Below, piece after piece: positions 35,611 to 44,561 of a stretch of 64,000 nt of DNA (its first letter is position 1; every line of letters begins with the position of its first letter). A model generated the notes under the pieces. The model searched no databases and was not told the DNA's origin. It saw nothing but the letters and a program-made list of their open reading frames with translations. This DNA is from Afipia sp049747295 (lineage in GTDB: Bacteria > Pseudomonadota > Alphaproteobacteria > Rhizobiales > Xanthobacteraceae): NCBI RefSeq assembly GCF_049747295.1, contig NZ_JBMHJM010000001.1, positions 3,038,001-3,102,000 of the forward strand. The letters are read 5' to 3'. A program made the position numbers and the translations under genes.

Positions 35611-36462
35611 TCATTCGCTCTCCACAAACGCCTTGAACGCCTCGGCGTAGTCCGGATGCCAGCGTGACAACGGCGGGCGGTTCTCGACGATGTCGCCCAT
35701 GGCCCAGGTCATGCGCTTCTCATCGAGTTTGCGCGGTACGTCGTTGTCCGGGCAGAGGATGTAGAAGTCGTTGGCGGCGAGCCGTTCAATCATGAAATCG
35801 ACGGTCTGCTCGGCTGTCCAGGCGCCAGTGGGTTTCTCGGTGCGGCCGCGCGCGGTAAGGCCAGTGAAGACGAAGCCCGGAATCAGCAGATGCGCGCTCA
35901 CCTGGCTCGCGGGCGTGTTGCGCAGTTCGTGCTGCAGCGCCTCGGTGAACGCCTTCACGCCGGCCTTGGCGACATTGTAGGCGGGATCGCCCGGCGGGGT
36001 GGTGATGCCCTGCTTGGAGCCGGTGTTGATGATCAGCCCGGGACGCTTGCGCGCGATCATGCTGGGCGCAAACACCTGCGAGCCATTGATGATGCCCCAC
36101 AGATTGACGCCGAGGATGCGTTCCCAGTTGTCCCGCGGGCCGAACATCTGACTGCCGGGCTGGATGCCCGCATTGTTCATCAGCACGTCGGTGCCGCCGA
36201 AACGCTCGTGTACGGCGGCCTCCAGTCGTTGGATCTGTCCGCGGTCGCTGACGTCGGCCTCCATGGTCATGACATCGGAGGCACCATCCGATGCCGCAGC
36301 GGCGACAACCGTCGCGGCCTCCGCGAGCCGCGCTTTGCCGAGATCGGCGATGCAGATCTTCAGGCCAAGCTGCGCAAATCGCGCCGCCGCGGCGAGACCA
36401 ATGCCGGACGCCCCGCCGGTGATGACGGCGACTGAATCGGGGGCAAGAGCGGGATGCGACAT
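35611..36462 (-). CDS. Short-chain dehydrogenase/reductase
   Basis: A 283-residue SDR oxidoreductase. The cofactor motif is TGGASGIG (15-22), and ADLGKARLAEA after strand 2 suggests an Asp that prefers NAD. NNAG is followed by the catalytic Ser in INTGSKQG and YxxxK in PAYNVAKAG. Family length is normal. ATG 36462 has GGAG upstream, while the open frame extends further without SDR sequence. The substrate is unknown; the C-terminal region (YILCPDNDVPRKLDEKRM) is typical of uncharacterised rhizobial SDRs. Confidence 0.9.
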   Translation of the reverse strand: MSHPALAPDSVAVITGGASGIGLAAAARFAQLGLKICIADLGKARLAEAATVVAAAASDGASDVMTMEADVSDRGQIQRLEAAVHERFGGTDVLMNNAGIQPGSQMFGPRDNWERILGVNLWGIINGSQVFAPSMIARKRPGLIINTGSKQGITTPPGDPAYNVAKAGVKAFTEALQHELRNTPASQVSAHLLIPGFVFTGLTARGRTEKPTGAWTAEQTVDFMIERLAANDFYILCPDNDVPRKLDEKRMTWAMGDIVENRPPLSRWHPDYAEAFKAFVESE

Positions 36463-36716
36463 GATGAATTCTCCAAGCAACGTTCCAAGTGACGTGATGT
36501 CGAAAATAAAGCCGGTGCCCGGAGGCGCATGATCCTTGCTGATACCGCTCAAATGCATCAGGTTTTTGATGCTTGAACTGCGATCCAGCATAACTTGCAA
36601 TCCAAAACCGGATAGATCGATCAGGAATGGCATCGTGTCCCTGTAGCGCACTGTGGTGAGCTGAAGGGATCAAACAAAGTTGAGCGGCTTTTGGCGGGAG
36701 ACCATTCAGGATCGGC

Positions 36717-37304
36717 CTATCTCAGCAATTCTTCCGGCGGTCGCGTTGGATCGTAATCGCGAGGCCCATTCTTTCCGATCAGCCAGACAAGCGGCCAGCA
36801 CAATCCGGCGCCGGCCATCGCGGCAAAGAGAACCTGGAAGTATCCGGTCACGAACAGCATCACGAGAGACCCCACGACGCAGAGCAGGCAGAGCAGGAGG
36901 ATGCACACCAGGACCACGTGATAACGCGCGCCCATGTATCCGGCCGTAAAGCGGATTGAGGTGGCGCCCGCTGCAACGAGGCGGGCATGGAAGTCGTGCA
37001 CGAACGCGCGATAGATGGGCGCTTGTGTCTCGTCGGCGAGGCCACGCGCATTGCTGTCCGAGATGAATAACTGGTAGCCGTCGGCAAATTTGATCAGGCA
37101 CTTGTTCAGCCCGCCGCCGGATTCCAGATGGACCGAAGCAACGTTCTTGAAGGGGGCGCTGTCGCTTTGCCCATCCAACATCCAGGCAATCCGCTCATCG
37201 GTCAGCGTCACACCGCGATTGTCATTGCGGAAATAAAACCGGGATTTTCCGGCTAACACATATACATCGTAGCGGGTTTCGGGATTGGCGGCGGGTGCAT
37301 TCAT
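36717..37304 (-). CDS. Hypothetical protein with two C-terminal membrane helices
   Basis: A 195-residue protein. Residues 1-130 are soluble (YDVYVLAGKSRFYFRNDNRGVTLTDERIAWML...LESGGGLNKCLIKFADGYQLFI). Two hydrophobic helices follow (VVLVCILLLCLLCVVGSLVMLFV, and one around FAAMAGAGLCWPLVWLI), then a short charged tail. The first part looks like a PH-like or membrane-associated domain, but I do not recognise the family. ATG 37340 is an alternative start adding 12 residues. Function unknown. Confidence 0.65.
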   Translation of the reverse strand: MNAPAANPETRYDVYVLAGKSRFYFRNDNRGVTLTDERIAWMLDGQSDSAPFKNVASVHLESGGGLNKCLIKFADGYQLFISDSNARGLADETQAPIYRAFVHDFHARLVAAGATSIRFTAGYMGARYHVVLVCILLLCLLCVVGSLVMLFVTGYFQVLFAAMAGAGLCWPLVWLIGKNGPRDYDPTRPPEELLR

Positions 37305-37427
37305 GACCGAAGCGTAACTGTGCGCATTGATATTCGCCATATCAGGGCAACGCCCTCCAGTGGACGTCATTGTTCGGACGCAAGTGCCATGTCATCATTG
37401 TCGGGTCATAGTCAAACGGGGTTCATC

Positions 37428-38240
37428 ATGGTCACGCGCATCTTCGCGACCGCTCTTGTTTCTGCTTTTGTCTTTGCCGTCACCCCCACCTTTGCCGCCC
37501 AATGTGGCGGAGATTTTCAGACCTTCGTCGGAAGCATGTCGCGCGAGGCGCAGGCGGCCGGCATTTCCCAGCCCGTCATTTCGGAGGCTCTCGAGGGCGT
37601 CACGCAAGATGGCGCAGTGTTGGCATTCGATAGGCGCCAGCGCGGCACCTTCAACAAGACGTTCGAGCAGTATGTCTCGACCCGCGTCGGCCCCGGGCGG
37701 ATCAATACGGGCAAGTCGATGCTGCTGCGTCACGGCTCGTTGCTGTCGCGTATCGAGCAGCAGTACGGCGTGCCGGCGGAGATCCTGGTGGCAATCTGGG
37801 GACTGGAATCTGATTTCGGCAAGGGGGACATGGGCAAGCTGCCGGTCTTCCGCGTGTTGGCCACCATGGCGCATGACTGCCGCCGCACGGATTTGTTTCA
37901 AGGCGAGCTGCTAGCCGCATTGAAAATTGTGCAGCGAGGCGACCTGACGGTGCGCGACATGATCGGCGCCTATGCCGGCGAGATCGGTCAGACCCAGTTT
38001 CTGCCGTCGTCCTATATTAAATACGGCGTTGATTTCGACAACAACGGCCACGTCGATCTGCGCCACAGCGTACCGGACGTGCTCGCATCCACCGCCAATC
38101 TTCTCAAGACCAACGGCTGGAAGGCGGGCGGCGACTATCATGAAGGCTCGGCCAATTTCGACGCGATGCGAGAATGGAATCGGGCCGAAATCTATCGCAA
38201 GACCATTGCCTATTTTGCCGACCGGCTGGCAGGGAAGTAG
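37428..38240 (+). CDS. Lytic murein transglycosylase (MltB-like)
   Basis: A 270-residue exported enzyme that cleaves peptidoglycan between MurNAc and GlcNAc, forming 1,6-anhydro ends. A signal peptide covers about residues 1-24. The catalytic Glu127 is in AIWGLESDFGKG, and IGAYAGEIGQTQFLPSSYIKYGVDFDNNGHVDL is the conserved C-terminal block. No lipobox Cys is at the cleavage site, so it is a soluble periplasmic form. The ATG at 37428 follows GGGG; earlier in-frame codons would displace the signal peptide. Confidence 0.92.
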   Translation: MVTRIFATALVSAFVFAVTPTFAAQCGGDFQTFVGSMSREAQAAGISQPVISEALEGVTQDGAVLAFDRRQRGTFNKTFEQYVSTRVGPGRINTGKSMLLRHGSLLSRIEQQYGVPAEILVAIWGLESDFGKGDMGKLPVFRVLATMAHDCRRTDLFQGELLAALKIVQRGDLTVRDMIGAYAGEIGQTQFLPSSYIKYGVDFDNNGHVDLRHSVPDVLASTANLLKTNGWKAGGDYHEGSANFDAMREWNRAEIYRKTIAYFADRLAGK

Positions 38241-38294
38241 GCAGACGCTGTCTGCAGGGCGGCAACAAGAACGTGAAAAGGAATCCGTAAGCCC

Positions 38295-39449
38295 ATGTCA
38301 GAAGAAGTGTGTTTCTGGCTGGCATCGCAGCAAGACGCGATGCTGGCGATGATGGAAAAGGTCGTCAATATCGACAGCGGATCCTACGACAAGGCCGGCG
38401 TTGATGCCGTCGGAGAGGTCTTTGCGGATTTCTTCAGAAGTCATGACATCGATGTCGAGCGCCTGCCGAGCGGCAACACGGCCGGCGACATCTTCCGGGC
38501 GAGCATCCCTGGATCAGGAAACGCCCCGATCGTTTTGATGGGCCATCGCGACACGGTGTTCGCCAAGGGAGAAGCGGCGCGACGCCCTTTCACGGTGAAG
38601 GACGGACGTGCCTATGGTCCCGGCGTCATGGACATGAAGGGCGGCCTCGTCCTCAATGCTTACGTTCTCGTCGCCTTCAAGAAGTTTGGCGGCAATCCGG
38701 CGCCGCTGGTGGCGCTGTTGACGTCAGACGAGGAGATCGCCTCGCCTCACTCACGCCGCACGATCGAGGACACGGCGCGGGGAGCGCGCGCCGTCTACAA
38801 CGCGGAGCCGGGGCGTGCGAGCGGAAATGTTGTGTCCGGCCGCAAGGGCGGCATCTTCATGGTCATGGACGTTGAGGGTAAGGCGGCCCATTCCGGCGTC
38901 AATTTCCAGGATGGGCACAGCGCCATTCACGCGCTCGCGCATAAGACGGTCGAAATCGCGGCGCTGACGGATCTGTCGATTGGGCTCACCCTGAACATCG
39001 GCCTGATCTCCGGCGGACAGTCGGTCAACACCGTGGCGCCCTCTGCCACGGGTGAAATCGATATGCGATACGTCCGGCATGCCGACCGTGATCGCGTTAT
39101 CGGTGAGATCGAACGCATCGTCGGGAAGGAGCATGTCGCGGGGACCTTGGCGACGTTGCGGATCAAGGGCGAGTTTCTGCCATTCGAGCAGACCACGGGA
39201 AATGCCAGCCTTCTGTCGATCTATCAGAAGGCTGCGCGGCTCAGCGGTTTGACGCTGGAGGGAGAGTTCACGGGCGGTTGCGCGGACTCAGGCTTTACGT
39301 CAGCCATCGGGACGCCAACCCTCTGCGGGACGGGACCGGTCGGAGGAAAGGCTCACAGCCCGGAGGAATACCTGGAAGTCGACAGTATTGTGCCGCGTGC
39401 GCAATCCCTCGCTCGGGCTGTTGCCGCGACGGCTCCTCTCAAAACCTGA
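38295..39449 (+). CDS. M20-family metallopeptidase (carboxypeptidase G2-like)
   Basis: A 384-residue zinc peptidase with no signal peptide. Metal and catalytic residues are in VLMGHRDTVFA, YGPGVMDMKGG, LLTSDEEIASP and the C-terminal GGKAHSPEEYLEVDS. VEGKAAHSGVNFQDGHSAIHALA is the dimerisation/lid domain. The closest subfamily by eye is glutamate carboxypeptidase / CPG2, which removes C-terminal glutamate from folate-like compounds; the substrate is not proven. 54 bases after the transglycosylase and possibly co-transcribed. Confidence 0.9.
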   Translation: MSEEVCFWLASQQDAMLAMMEKVVNIDSGSYDKAGVDAVGEVFADFFRSHDIDVERLPSGNTAGDIFRASIPGSGNAPIVLMGHRDTVFAKGEAARRPFTVKDGRAYGPGVMDMKGGLVLNAYVLVAFKKFGGNPAPLVALLTSDEEIASPHSRRTIEDTARGARAVYNAEPGRASGNVVSGRKGGIFMVMDVEGKAAHSGVNFQDGHSAIHALAHKTVEIAALTDLSIGLTLNIGLISGGQSVNTVAPSATGEIDMRYVRHADRDRVIGEIERIVGKEHVAGTLATLRIKGEFLPFEQTTGNASLLSIYQKAARLSGLTLEGEFTGGCADSGFTSAIGTPTLCGTGPVGGKAHSPEEYLEVDSIVPRAQSLARAVAATAPLKT

Positions 39450-39580
39450 TCCGGGTGTCCAATAGGAGAGGGGATCGCCCGTGGTGCCCCGCTCTTCGTT
39501 GCGCGGTGCGTTGATCAGCCGTGTCTCCGTGCCAAAAGCAGGGCACGGCGCGTTAGAAAAATATCCGAATTAAAACGAAA

Positions 39581-39606
39581 GCTCGAGCGGATGGCTCCGC
39601 CCGAGC
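39581..39606 (-). terminator. Terminator of the Lys/Ala-rich small gene
   Basis: GCTCGAGCGGA and TCCGCCCGAGC form an 11-bp stem with one mismatch and a 4-nt loop. Reading leftwards, the stem is followed by TTTCGTTTT. Confidence 0.6.
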
Positions 39607-39628
39607 CATTGACGTGAAATCTGCTGCG

Positions 39629-39721
39629 TTACTTCTTGGCCTTGGCCTTCTTCGCCTTTTTGGCTTTTTTCGCCGGTGCTTTCTTCGCTGCCTTCTTCGC
39701 CTTCTTGGCTTTCTTAGCCAT
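39629..39721 (-). CDS. 30-residue Lys/Ala-rich protein, histone-H1-tail-like
   Basis: ATG at 39721 to TAA at 39629 encodes 30 residues made only of Lys, Ala, one Pro and the initial Met (MAKKAKKAKKAAKKAPAKK and similar to the end). AGAGG lies five bases before the ATG and a terminator hairpin lies downstream, so it looks like a complete gene. Such peptides resemble the C-terminal tail of bacterial H1/HU-like proteins and would bind nucleic acids electrostatically. There is no recognisable domain. It may be a small nucleoid protein, or only a lysine-codon repeat that happens to be open. Confidence 0.65.
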   Translation of the reverse strand: MAKKAKKAKKAAKKAPAKKAKKAKKAKAKK

Positions 39722-40205
39722 AGCAACCTCTCGGGTTTGAGTTGACGATAACGTCAGATGAGGCTTGCTCGGCAGAGGGCCATGGTGCAGCAGCCTCATA
39801 ACAATCCGAACTGATTCGCGTGGCGTTGTCTCGCGCTTTCCAAAGTTGTGCAGAATTTATGACGTTTCCAGACATCGTCCCGCGATCACAGCCCCTGCGT
39901 TACGGTTAACGATCGGCGAAGAGCTGGGCGACGAATGTCGGAAACGGACACAAGAGAGCCATCCGCCGGCACATTCCATTCATTTTCGAAACTGCGAGAC
40001 GTCTCCTTCATGGATTCAAAACCACGCTGTGGATTATGCGATCGCAGTGAGATTCCATTAAGCGTACTGGCGCAGGATGCCTGGAATTTCCGGGCAAATG
40101 ACGCTTCGGCAAGCCGAAAACGTGAAATCGGCTGAGGCATGAAGTGAGCTACGGAAGCCCCGCGGGGGCGGAGTGGGCGCGGTATTGCGCCATCAGGATA
40201 CAAGT
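39722..40205. other. 484-base intergenic region between the small Lys/Ala gene and the first diguanylate cyclase
   Basis: It holds the leftward promoter and ribosome site of the small gene and the upstream region of the GGDEF gene. One weak open frame (39935-40135, + strand, 66 codons, with a CGLC) lacks a ribosome site and has no family resemblance, so it is not called. No tRNA or strong terminator is seen. Confidence 0.5.
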
Positions 40206-41417
40206 ATGTTGAGCGTGCCGACATTATTCGTCGTCTTTGTCGTCAATTTTCTGGCGATCGGCGTCGTTTGGAGTTACGTCGCTCGCAGCTATCCGAATTT
40301 TGAGGCCGCACGCTACTGGTGCGCTATGGCTCTGATCGCCGCGGTCGGGGCCGCAATCTCCATGATGCGTGGGCTGATCGATCCGGTAACGCCCATCCTG
40401 CTCGGCAACGGCCTGATCATCTTTGCCTGTTGTGTGGGCATGATGGGCATCAAGCGCTTTTACGGCAAACCTGTTTCATGGCTGCCGGCCATCGCTATCA
40501 CGGGCATCAGCGTCGCCTGTCTCGCCTATTTCAAGATCTGGGACGATGACATCGTTGCACGCATCGTATTCTATTCGATCGGACAGACCTTGCCGCTTGC
40601 GCTGTCGCTGCGGGACTTGCTGGCGCGCGAGAACCGCCCGGTGAGCCCGGGTGCCCGGATGGCAGTGTCCATCACAATTTTCATTGCCGTTGTCCACGGT
40701 GTGCGTTCGGTGGCTGCCGTACTTAACATCGGCGGACCGGTGGCGTTGACCGGATTCAATCAATTTCAAGCGGCCATGATCGTGCTGCTGGTGTTCGCCG
40801 CCATGTCGTGGAATTTCGGTTTTTTGCTGATGGCGATCGATCGTCTGCGGACCGAAGTGGCCAATCTGGCCATGTTCGACGACCTTACCGGGGCCGCCAA
40901 CCGCCGCCAACTGCTGGCGCGGCTCGATGAAGAATGCGCGCGCTCTGACCGCGCGATGCAGCCGTTTGCGGTGCTGGTCATAGACCTCGACGGGTTCAAG
41001 GAAGTCAACGACAACCATGGCCACGCTGCGGGTGACGAATGCCTACGGCTGTTCACCCGGGCGGTACAGGGCCGGCTGCGGACCGGAGATCTTCTTGCGC
41101 GGATCGGCGGTGACGAATTCTGCGTGGTGCTGCCATCCACCACGCTGCGTGAAGCGGCCGTCGTCGCCCGCCAGATCGTCGAAACCTGTCGCGATGAGTG
41201 CGCGCAATGGAATGGCGCATCCATCTCGCTCTCTGCTTCGGTCGGTATCGCCCAGTGGCGTCCAGAGATCGGTTGTCGCACCGACCGGCTGATCGCCGAA
41301 GCCGACCAGGCGCTCTATATTGCCAAGAATGACGGCAAGAACGGCTATGCGATCCATCAGGACGCCCAGCCGATCGAGCCGGCGGAAGCTGCGAAGCCGT
41401 TTTTGAAGACCGCCTGA
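40206..41417 (+). CDS. Membrane diguanylate cyclase, first of a tandem pair
   Basis: A 403-residue protein. Residues 1-220 form about six membrane helices starting MLSVPTLFVVFVVNFLAIG, a sensor domain with no known ligand. The GGDEF domain follows, with active site GGDEF at 301-305 and an intact inhibitory I-site RxxD at 292-295 (RTGDLLARI). It should make cyclic di-GMP from two GTP and be inhibited by product. ATG 40206 is preferred over upstream codons because its paralogue starts with the same MLSVPTL. Confidence 0.93.
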   Translation: MLSVPTLFVVFVVNFLAIGVVWSYVARSYPNFEAARYWCAMALIAAVGAAISMMRGLIDPVTPILLGNGLIIFACCVGMMGIKRFYGKPVSWLPAIAITGISVACLAYFKIWDDDIVARIVFYSIGQTLPLALSLRDLLARENRPVSPGARMAVSITIFIAVVHGVRSVAAVLNIGGPVALTGFNQFQAAMIVLLVFAAMSWNFGFLLMAIDRLRTEVANLAMFDDLTGAANRRQLLARLDEECARSDRAMQPFAVLVIDLDGFKEVNDNHGHAAGDECLRLFTRAVQGRLRTGDLLARIGGDEFCVVLPSTTLREAAVVARQIVETCRDECAQWNGASISLSASVGIAQWRPEIGCRTDRLIAEADQALYIAKNDGKNGYAIHQDAQPIEPAEAAKPFLKTA

Positions 41418-41619
41418 CGGCTTCTTACCGGCGTTCGGTCGAAGACCTTGCCCGTGCGACTGCTGTTTATTTATCGATTGAAAACCACGTGAATGATTGC
41501 TTGGCCGGAGTGAAGATTCCTTAAGTGGCTCGGGCTCATCCTCACCTCGCATCAGGGGTGAAACGGGACATGACAAGCGTCAGCACGAAATGGGCGGTAT
41601 CCGCCCGGGAGCGGCGACA

Positions 41620-42825
41620 ATGCTGAGCGTGCCGACGCTGTGGACTGTCTTCGTCACCAATTTTTTGGCGCTGGCGCTGGTTTGGACCTACGTCATGCGC
41701 AGCTATCCGAATTTCGATGCCGCACGGTATTGGACGGCGGCGGCCTTTGTCGCGGCGCTTGGTGCTGCGCTGGCGATGCTGCGCCACATGATGCCTCCGC
41801 TGGTGCCATTGATGGCCGGCGGCACGCTGCTGATCGCAGCATGCAGCCTGGCTGCCATGGGGATCGAGCGGTTTTACGGGCGGCCCGTCTCTTGGCGCAT
41901 TCATGCGTTGGTCCTCGTGTTCAGCTTCATCGGCCTGAGCTATTTCGCCGCTTGGGAGCCCAGCACGGCAATGCGCATCGTCACCTATTCAATAGGGCAG
42001 TCGATCGTCATCGGACTGACGTTGCCGTTGACGTTGTCTCAGCCGCCTGAGCGCAAACACCCCGGCGCGCGCCTGGCAGGCTGCGTCGCCGTTTTGATCA
42101 TTGCGGTGAACGTTCTTCGATCCGCGATGGCCGCGCTCCATATCGGCGGCGAAGTATCGATGATGCACTTCAACGTGTTTCAGTCGGTTCTGGTCCTCGT
42201 TCTCGTCTTCCTGTCGATGATGTGGAATTTCGGCTTCCTGCTTATGGCGGTTGACAGGCTGCGCAGCGAGGTTGCCGAACTTGCGATGTCCGACGATCTG
42301 ACCGGGGCTGCGAACCGGCGCCAGTTGCTGGCGCGGCTCGATGAGGAATGCGCTCGTTCCGACCGGGCGATGCAGCCGTTCGCGCTTCTGGTGCTGGATC
42401 TCGACGGCTTCAAGGATATCAACGACGGGTATGGCCATGCCGCGGGCGATGAATGCTTGCGGCGGTTGACGCGCGGGCTGCAAGCACGGCTGCGTACCGG
42501 TGACCTCCTGGCACGCATCGGCGGTGATGAATTCTGCATCGTGCTGCCGTCGACGACGTTGCATGAGGCTGCGCTCGTCGCGCGTCAACTCCTTGACGCT
42601 TGCCGCGCTGAGCGTCTTCTGTGGTCTGGCGTATCGATCCCGCTCACGGCCTCGATCGGTGTCGCACAATGGCGACAGGATATCGGGCGTCATTTTGATC
42701 GGTTGATCGCGGAAGCTGACCGCGCGCTCTATATCGCCAAGAATAGCGGAAAGAACGGCTATGCGGTGCACGAGGATGCCCCGCTATTGGCGCCGGCAAC
42801 GGAACTTCTCAGCCGGATTGCCTGA
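41620..42825 (+). CDS. Membrane diguanylate cyclase, second of a tandem pair
   Basis: A 401-residue paralogue of the preceding gene; both have GGDEF starting at residue 301 and RTGD I-sites, and the membrane segments align without gaps of note. Identity is highest around the GGDEF domain (SDDLTGAANRRQLLARLDEECARSDRAMQPFA) and lower in the membrane domain, suggesting divergence of the input signal. A PilZ protein, a possible c-di-GMP effector, is about 0.8 kb downstream. Confidence 0.93.
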   Translation: MLSVPTLWTVFVTNFLALALVWTYVMRSYPNFDAARYWTAAAFVAALGAALAMLRHMMPPLVPLMAGGTLLIAACSLAAMGIERFYGRPVSWRIHALVLVFSFIGLSYFAAWEPSTAMRIVTYSIGQSIVIGLTLPLTLSQPPERKHPGARLAGCVAVLIIAVNVLRSAMAALHIGGEVSMMHFNVFQSVLVLVLVFLSMMWNFGFLLMAVDRLRSEVAELAMSDDLTGAANRRQLLARLDEECARSDRAMQPFALLVLDLDGFKDINDGYGHAAGDECLRRLTRGLQARLRTGDLLARIGGDEFCIVLPSTTLHEAALVARQLLDACRAERLLWSGVSIPLTASIGVAQWRQDIGRHFDRLIAEADRALYIAKNSGKNGYAVHEDAPLLAPATELLSRIA

Positions 42826-43001
42826 ACCGTAAAGTTATCAAATAGGGGCTGTCCGAACCCTTCATCACCGCCGTGTCTGATTGGCGAGAATAGCGAGGTA
42901 AATCATCGCCGGGCCATACGCCCGGAGATTGTCTTTGATCACCGGCGGGAACCTCTCAAGCGAATAAAAGTTGATGTGTGTGCCCAAAGGGAGTGCACAC
43001 C

Positions 43002-43196
43002 ATGGAAGAAGATCCTCGCAGGCCGCAGACAATGGCCCTTGCACCTGTGTTGATATTCGCGCTGATCCTCGTTGCGGTATTCGGTGCAGCGTTGGTGACG
43101 ACATTGGATCACAAGCCCGCGGTGGTGGCGGGAGACAGCGCACCTCCGGGAACGACAGGTCTCGCAAGGCCCCATCCAAAATCGGAAGCACGGTAA
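43002..43196 (+). CDS. Small single-pass membrane protein
   Basis: A 64-residue protein with one membrane helix (about residues 14-36, LAPVLIFALILVAVFGAALV) between a charged N-terminus and a Pro/Gly-rich tail. GGGAG is about nine bases before the ATG. It has no recognised family. A GC-rich hairpin without a T-tract lies downstream at 43232-43256. Confidence 0.5.
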   Translation: MEEDPRRPQTMALAPVLIFALILVAVFGAALVTTLDHKPAVVAGDSAPPGTTGLARPHPKSEAR

Positions 43197-43450
43197 CGGA
43201 GTGTATGCCCCGTCGCGGTCATCGCATCAGAACGCCGCGTTGGCTTTGCGCGGCGTGTAATCCCGTCTGCAGTTCCCGATTTAACTTTCCCCGCACCTAT
43301 TAAGGTTGCCACACGGGTTTCGTTGCGGCGTTGCACAGACCGGCTAGGGTCACTGAGCCGGGCATTGCCGGTCGCCCGGGCAACTGCGTGGCGAAGACGT
43401 CGGGCGGCATACTACGCCCGGCGGCTTCGTTTAAACCCGAGGGCGCGGTC

Positions 43451-43645
43451 ATGATTTCGGTTGGCTTTACTCGTTTCCTGAATTCGCAGAAAGTTCCCGC
43501 TCAGAGCGAGCTCTGGCATCCGTGGAATGTCATGATTCCACGACGCACGATTACCGGACGGTTGGTGTGGGGCACGGTGTGGCGCCGCCGCGATGGCCGC
43601 CACTGGATCTACAAGCAATACTTATCACGACATCATCATGCGTGA
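43451..43645 (+). CDS. Small basic hypothetical protein upstream of the PilZ gene
   Basis: A 64-residue protein rich in Trp and Arg, with RTITGRLVWGTVWRRRDGRHWIYKQYL. A similar basic motif occurs in small conserved Bradyrhizobium proteins, recalled from memory. The stop overlaps the PilZ start by eight bases, so the two are translationally coupled. The start is uncertain, as the frame is open back to 43331. Function unknown. Confidence 0.45.
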   Translation: MISVGFTRFLNSQKVPAQSELWHPWNVMIPRRTITGRLVWGTVWRRRDGRHWIYKQYLSRHHHA

Positions 43646-43880
43646 ACGGCGCGCGCGTCCCCGCACAGTTATCTCACGGCAGGCCTTGGTGCATTTCAGA
43701 GGACAGCGCTCGGTGTTCCCTTGCCACGTGCGTGATATTGCGATCACAGGTGCCGGCGTTCGCTTGCAGGAGGTCCACCTCTTCCCGCTCGAATTCGATC
43801 TATCGTTCGACGGCTTCCGCACGACGCAACACTGCAAGGTGATATGGCGCGACAACTATTTTTGCGGGGTCGCGTTCTAG
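43638..43880 (+). CDS. PilZ-domain protein (probable c-di-GMP receptor)
   Basis: An 80-residue single-domain protein. RERRARPRTVISRQALVHF carries an RxxxR-type motif and RDIAITGAGVRL takes the place of the (D/N)xSxxG loop; the Ser is replaced by Thr in a shifted spacing, so binding is likely but not certain. The C-terminal CKVIWRDNYFCGVAF is the family end. It lies downstream of two diguanylate cyclases, which suggests a local c-di-GMP output. The gene ends in the CTAG of a degenerate repeat half. Confidence 0.7.
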   Translation: MRERRARPRTVISRQALVHFRGQRSVFPCHVRDIAITGAGVRLQEVHLFPLEFDLSFDGFRTTQHCKVIWRDNYFCGVAF

Positions 43881-43902
43881 CGTCCCGAATCCAAAGTTCG
43901 CC
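43877..43902. repeat. Degenerate half of the palindromic repeat family seen at 22.9 kb
   Basis: CTAG followed by CGTCCCGAATCCAAAGTTCGC resembles the left half of the reverse-complemented copy 2 (CTAGAGTCCCGATTCCGAAGTTCGC). The matching right arm is mostly lost; a TAGCGAAC remains near 43923. It is called by eye, with moderate certainty. Confidence 0.5.
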
Positions 43903-43967
43903 TCCTCGTGCAGCACGCTCCGTAGCGAACCCCACACGAGAGCGTAGCGCTCAACAATCGAGCTGCG

Positions 43968-44438
43968 TTAGCGGATATCGAGAACCTCCAGCTCATGTGC
44001 GCCGGCACGCACCACATCTCCAACACTTTTGCCGAACAAGGCCCGCGCCAGCGGCGCGACGTGAGAGATCTTGCCCTGGGCAGGATCGGATTCATCTTCA
44101 CCCACAATACGGAATGTTTGCTCGCGGCCATCGTCGCGCGCGAGCTTCACGGTGTGGCCGAAGCGGATGTATTCGGTGGAGTCCGCATTGGGCACGATAT
44201 GCGCAGTCGCGCGCCGGGCTTCCCAATACCGCACATCTCGCGCAGCGCGCGCCTGCGCGTCGCTCTCAGCGTTACTTTCTGCCTGGGCTCTATCGAGGGC
44301 TTCATGGGCGCGCGCAAGCTCTGCCTCGATCTGCGCGAGGCCTTCCACGGTCACGTCGTTCGGATGTTCGGAGATCGACAGCTCGGGCAAATCGATCGGT
44401 CCGCTTCCGTCCGGCTCCTTGACGAATGCTCTGCTCAT
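43968..44438 (-). CDS. GreA/GreB-family transcription elongation factor-like protein
   Basis: A 156-residue protein. The N-terminal half is a coiled coil (VTVEGLAQIEAELARAHEALDRAQAESNAESDAQARAARDVRYWEARR). The C-terminal domain is GreA-like (FGHTVKLARDDGREQTFRIVGEDESDPAQGKISHVAPLARALFGKSVGDVVRAG). GreA factors rescue backtracked RNA polymerase. The coiled-coil tip lacks a clear DxxE acidic pair, so cleavage activity is uncertain. This is an extra paralogue class found in rhizobia. ATG 44438 starts MSRAFVKEPDGSG. Confidence 0.85.
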   Translation of the reverse strand: MSRAFVKEPDGSGPIDLPELSISEHPNDVTVEGLAQIEAELARAHEALDRAQAESNAESDAQARAARDVRYWEARRATAHIVPNADSTEYIRFGHTVKLARDDGREQTFRIVGEDESDPAQGKISHVAPLARALFGKSVGDVVRAGAHELEVLDIR

Positions 44439-44561
44439 AAGAATCCCTATATTAAAGGGGTTTCTGGTCTTTTGGGCCGCGATGGTTTGACGCAACTTGC
44501 GTAAAGCCAGCGAGTTCTTATCTAGGTGAACCTGTGAACAAGGGATGCCCCCTGCAACGCT

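Noticed and set aside
39935..40135. 66-codon open frame with a CGLC motif
   Set aside because: It has no ribosome site or recognisable family, and composition is not clearly coding. Too weak to report as a gene.
43232..43256. GC-rich hairpin after the 43002 gene
   Set aside because: An 8-bp stem with a 9-nt loop but no T-tract. Not strong enough to call a terminator.
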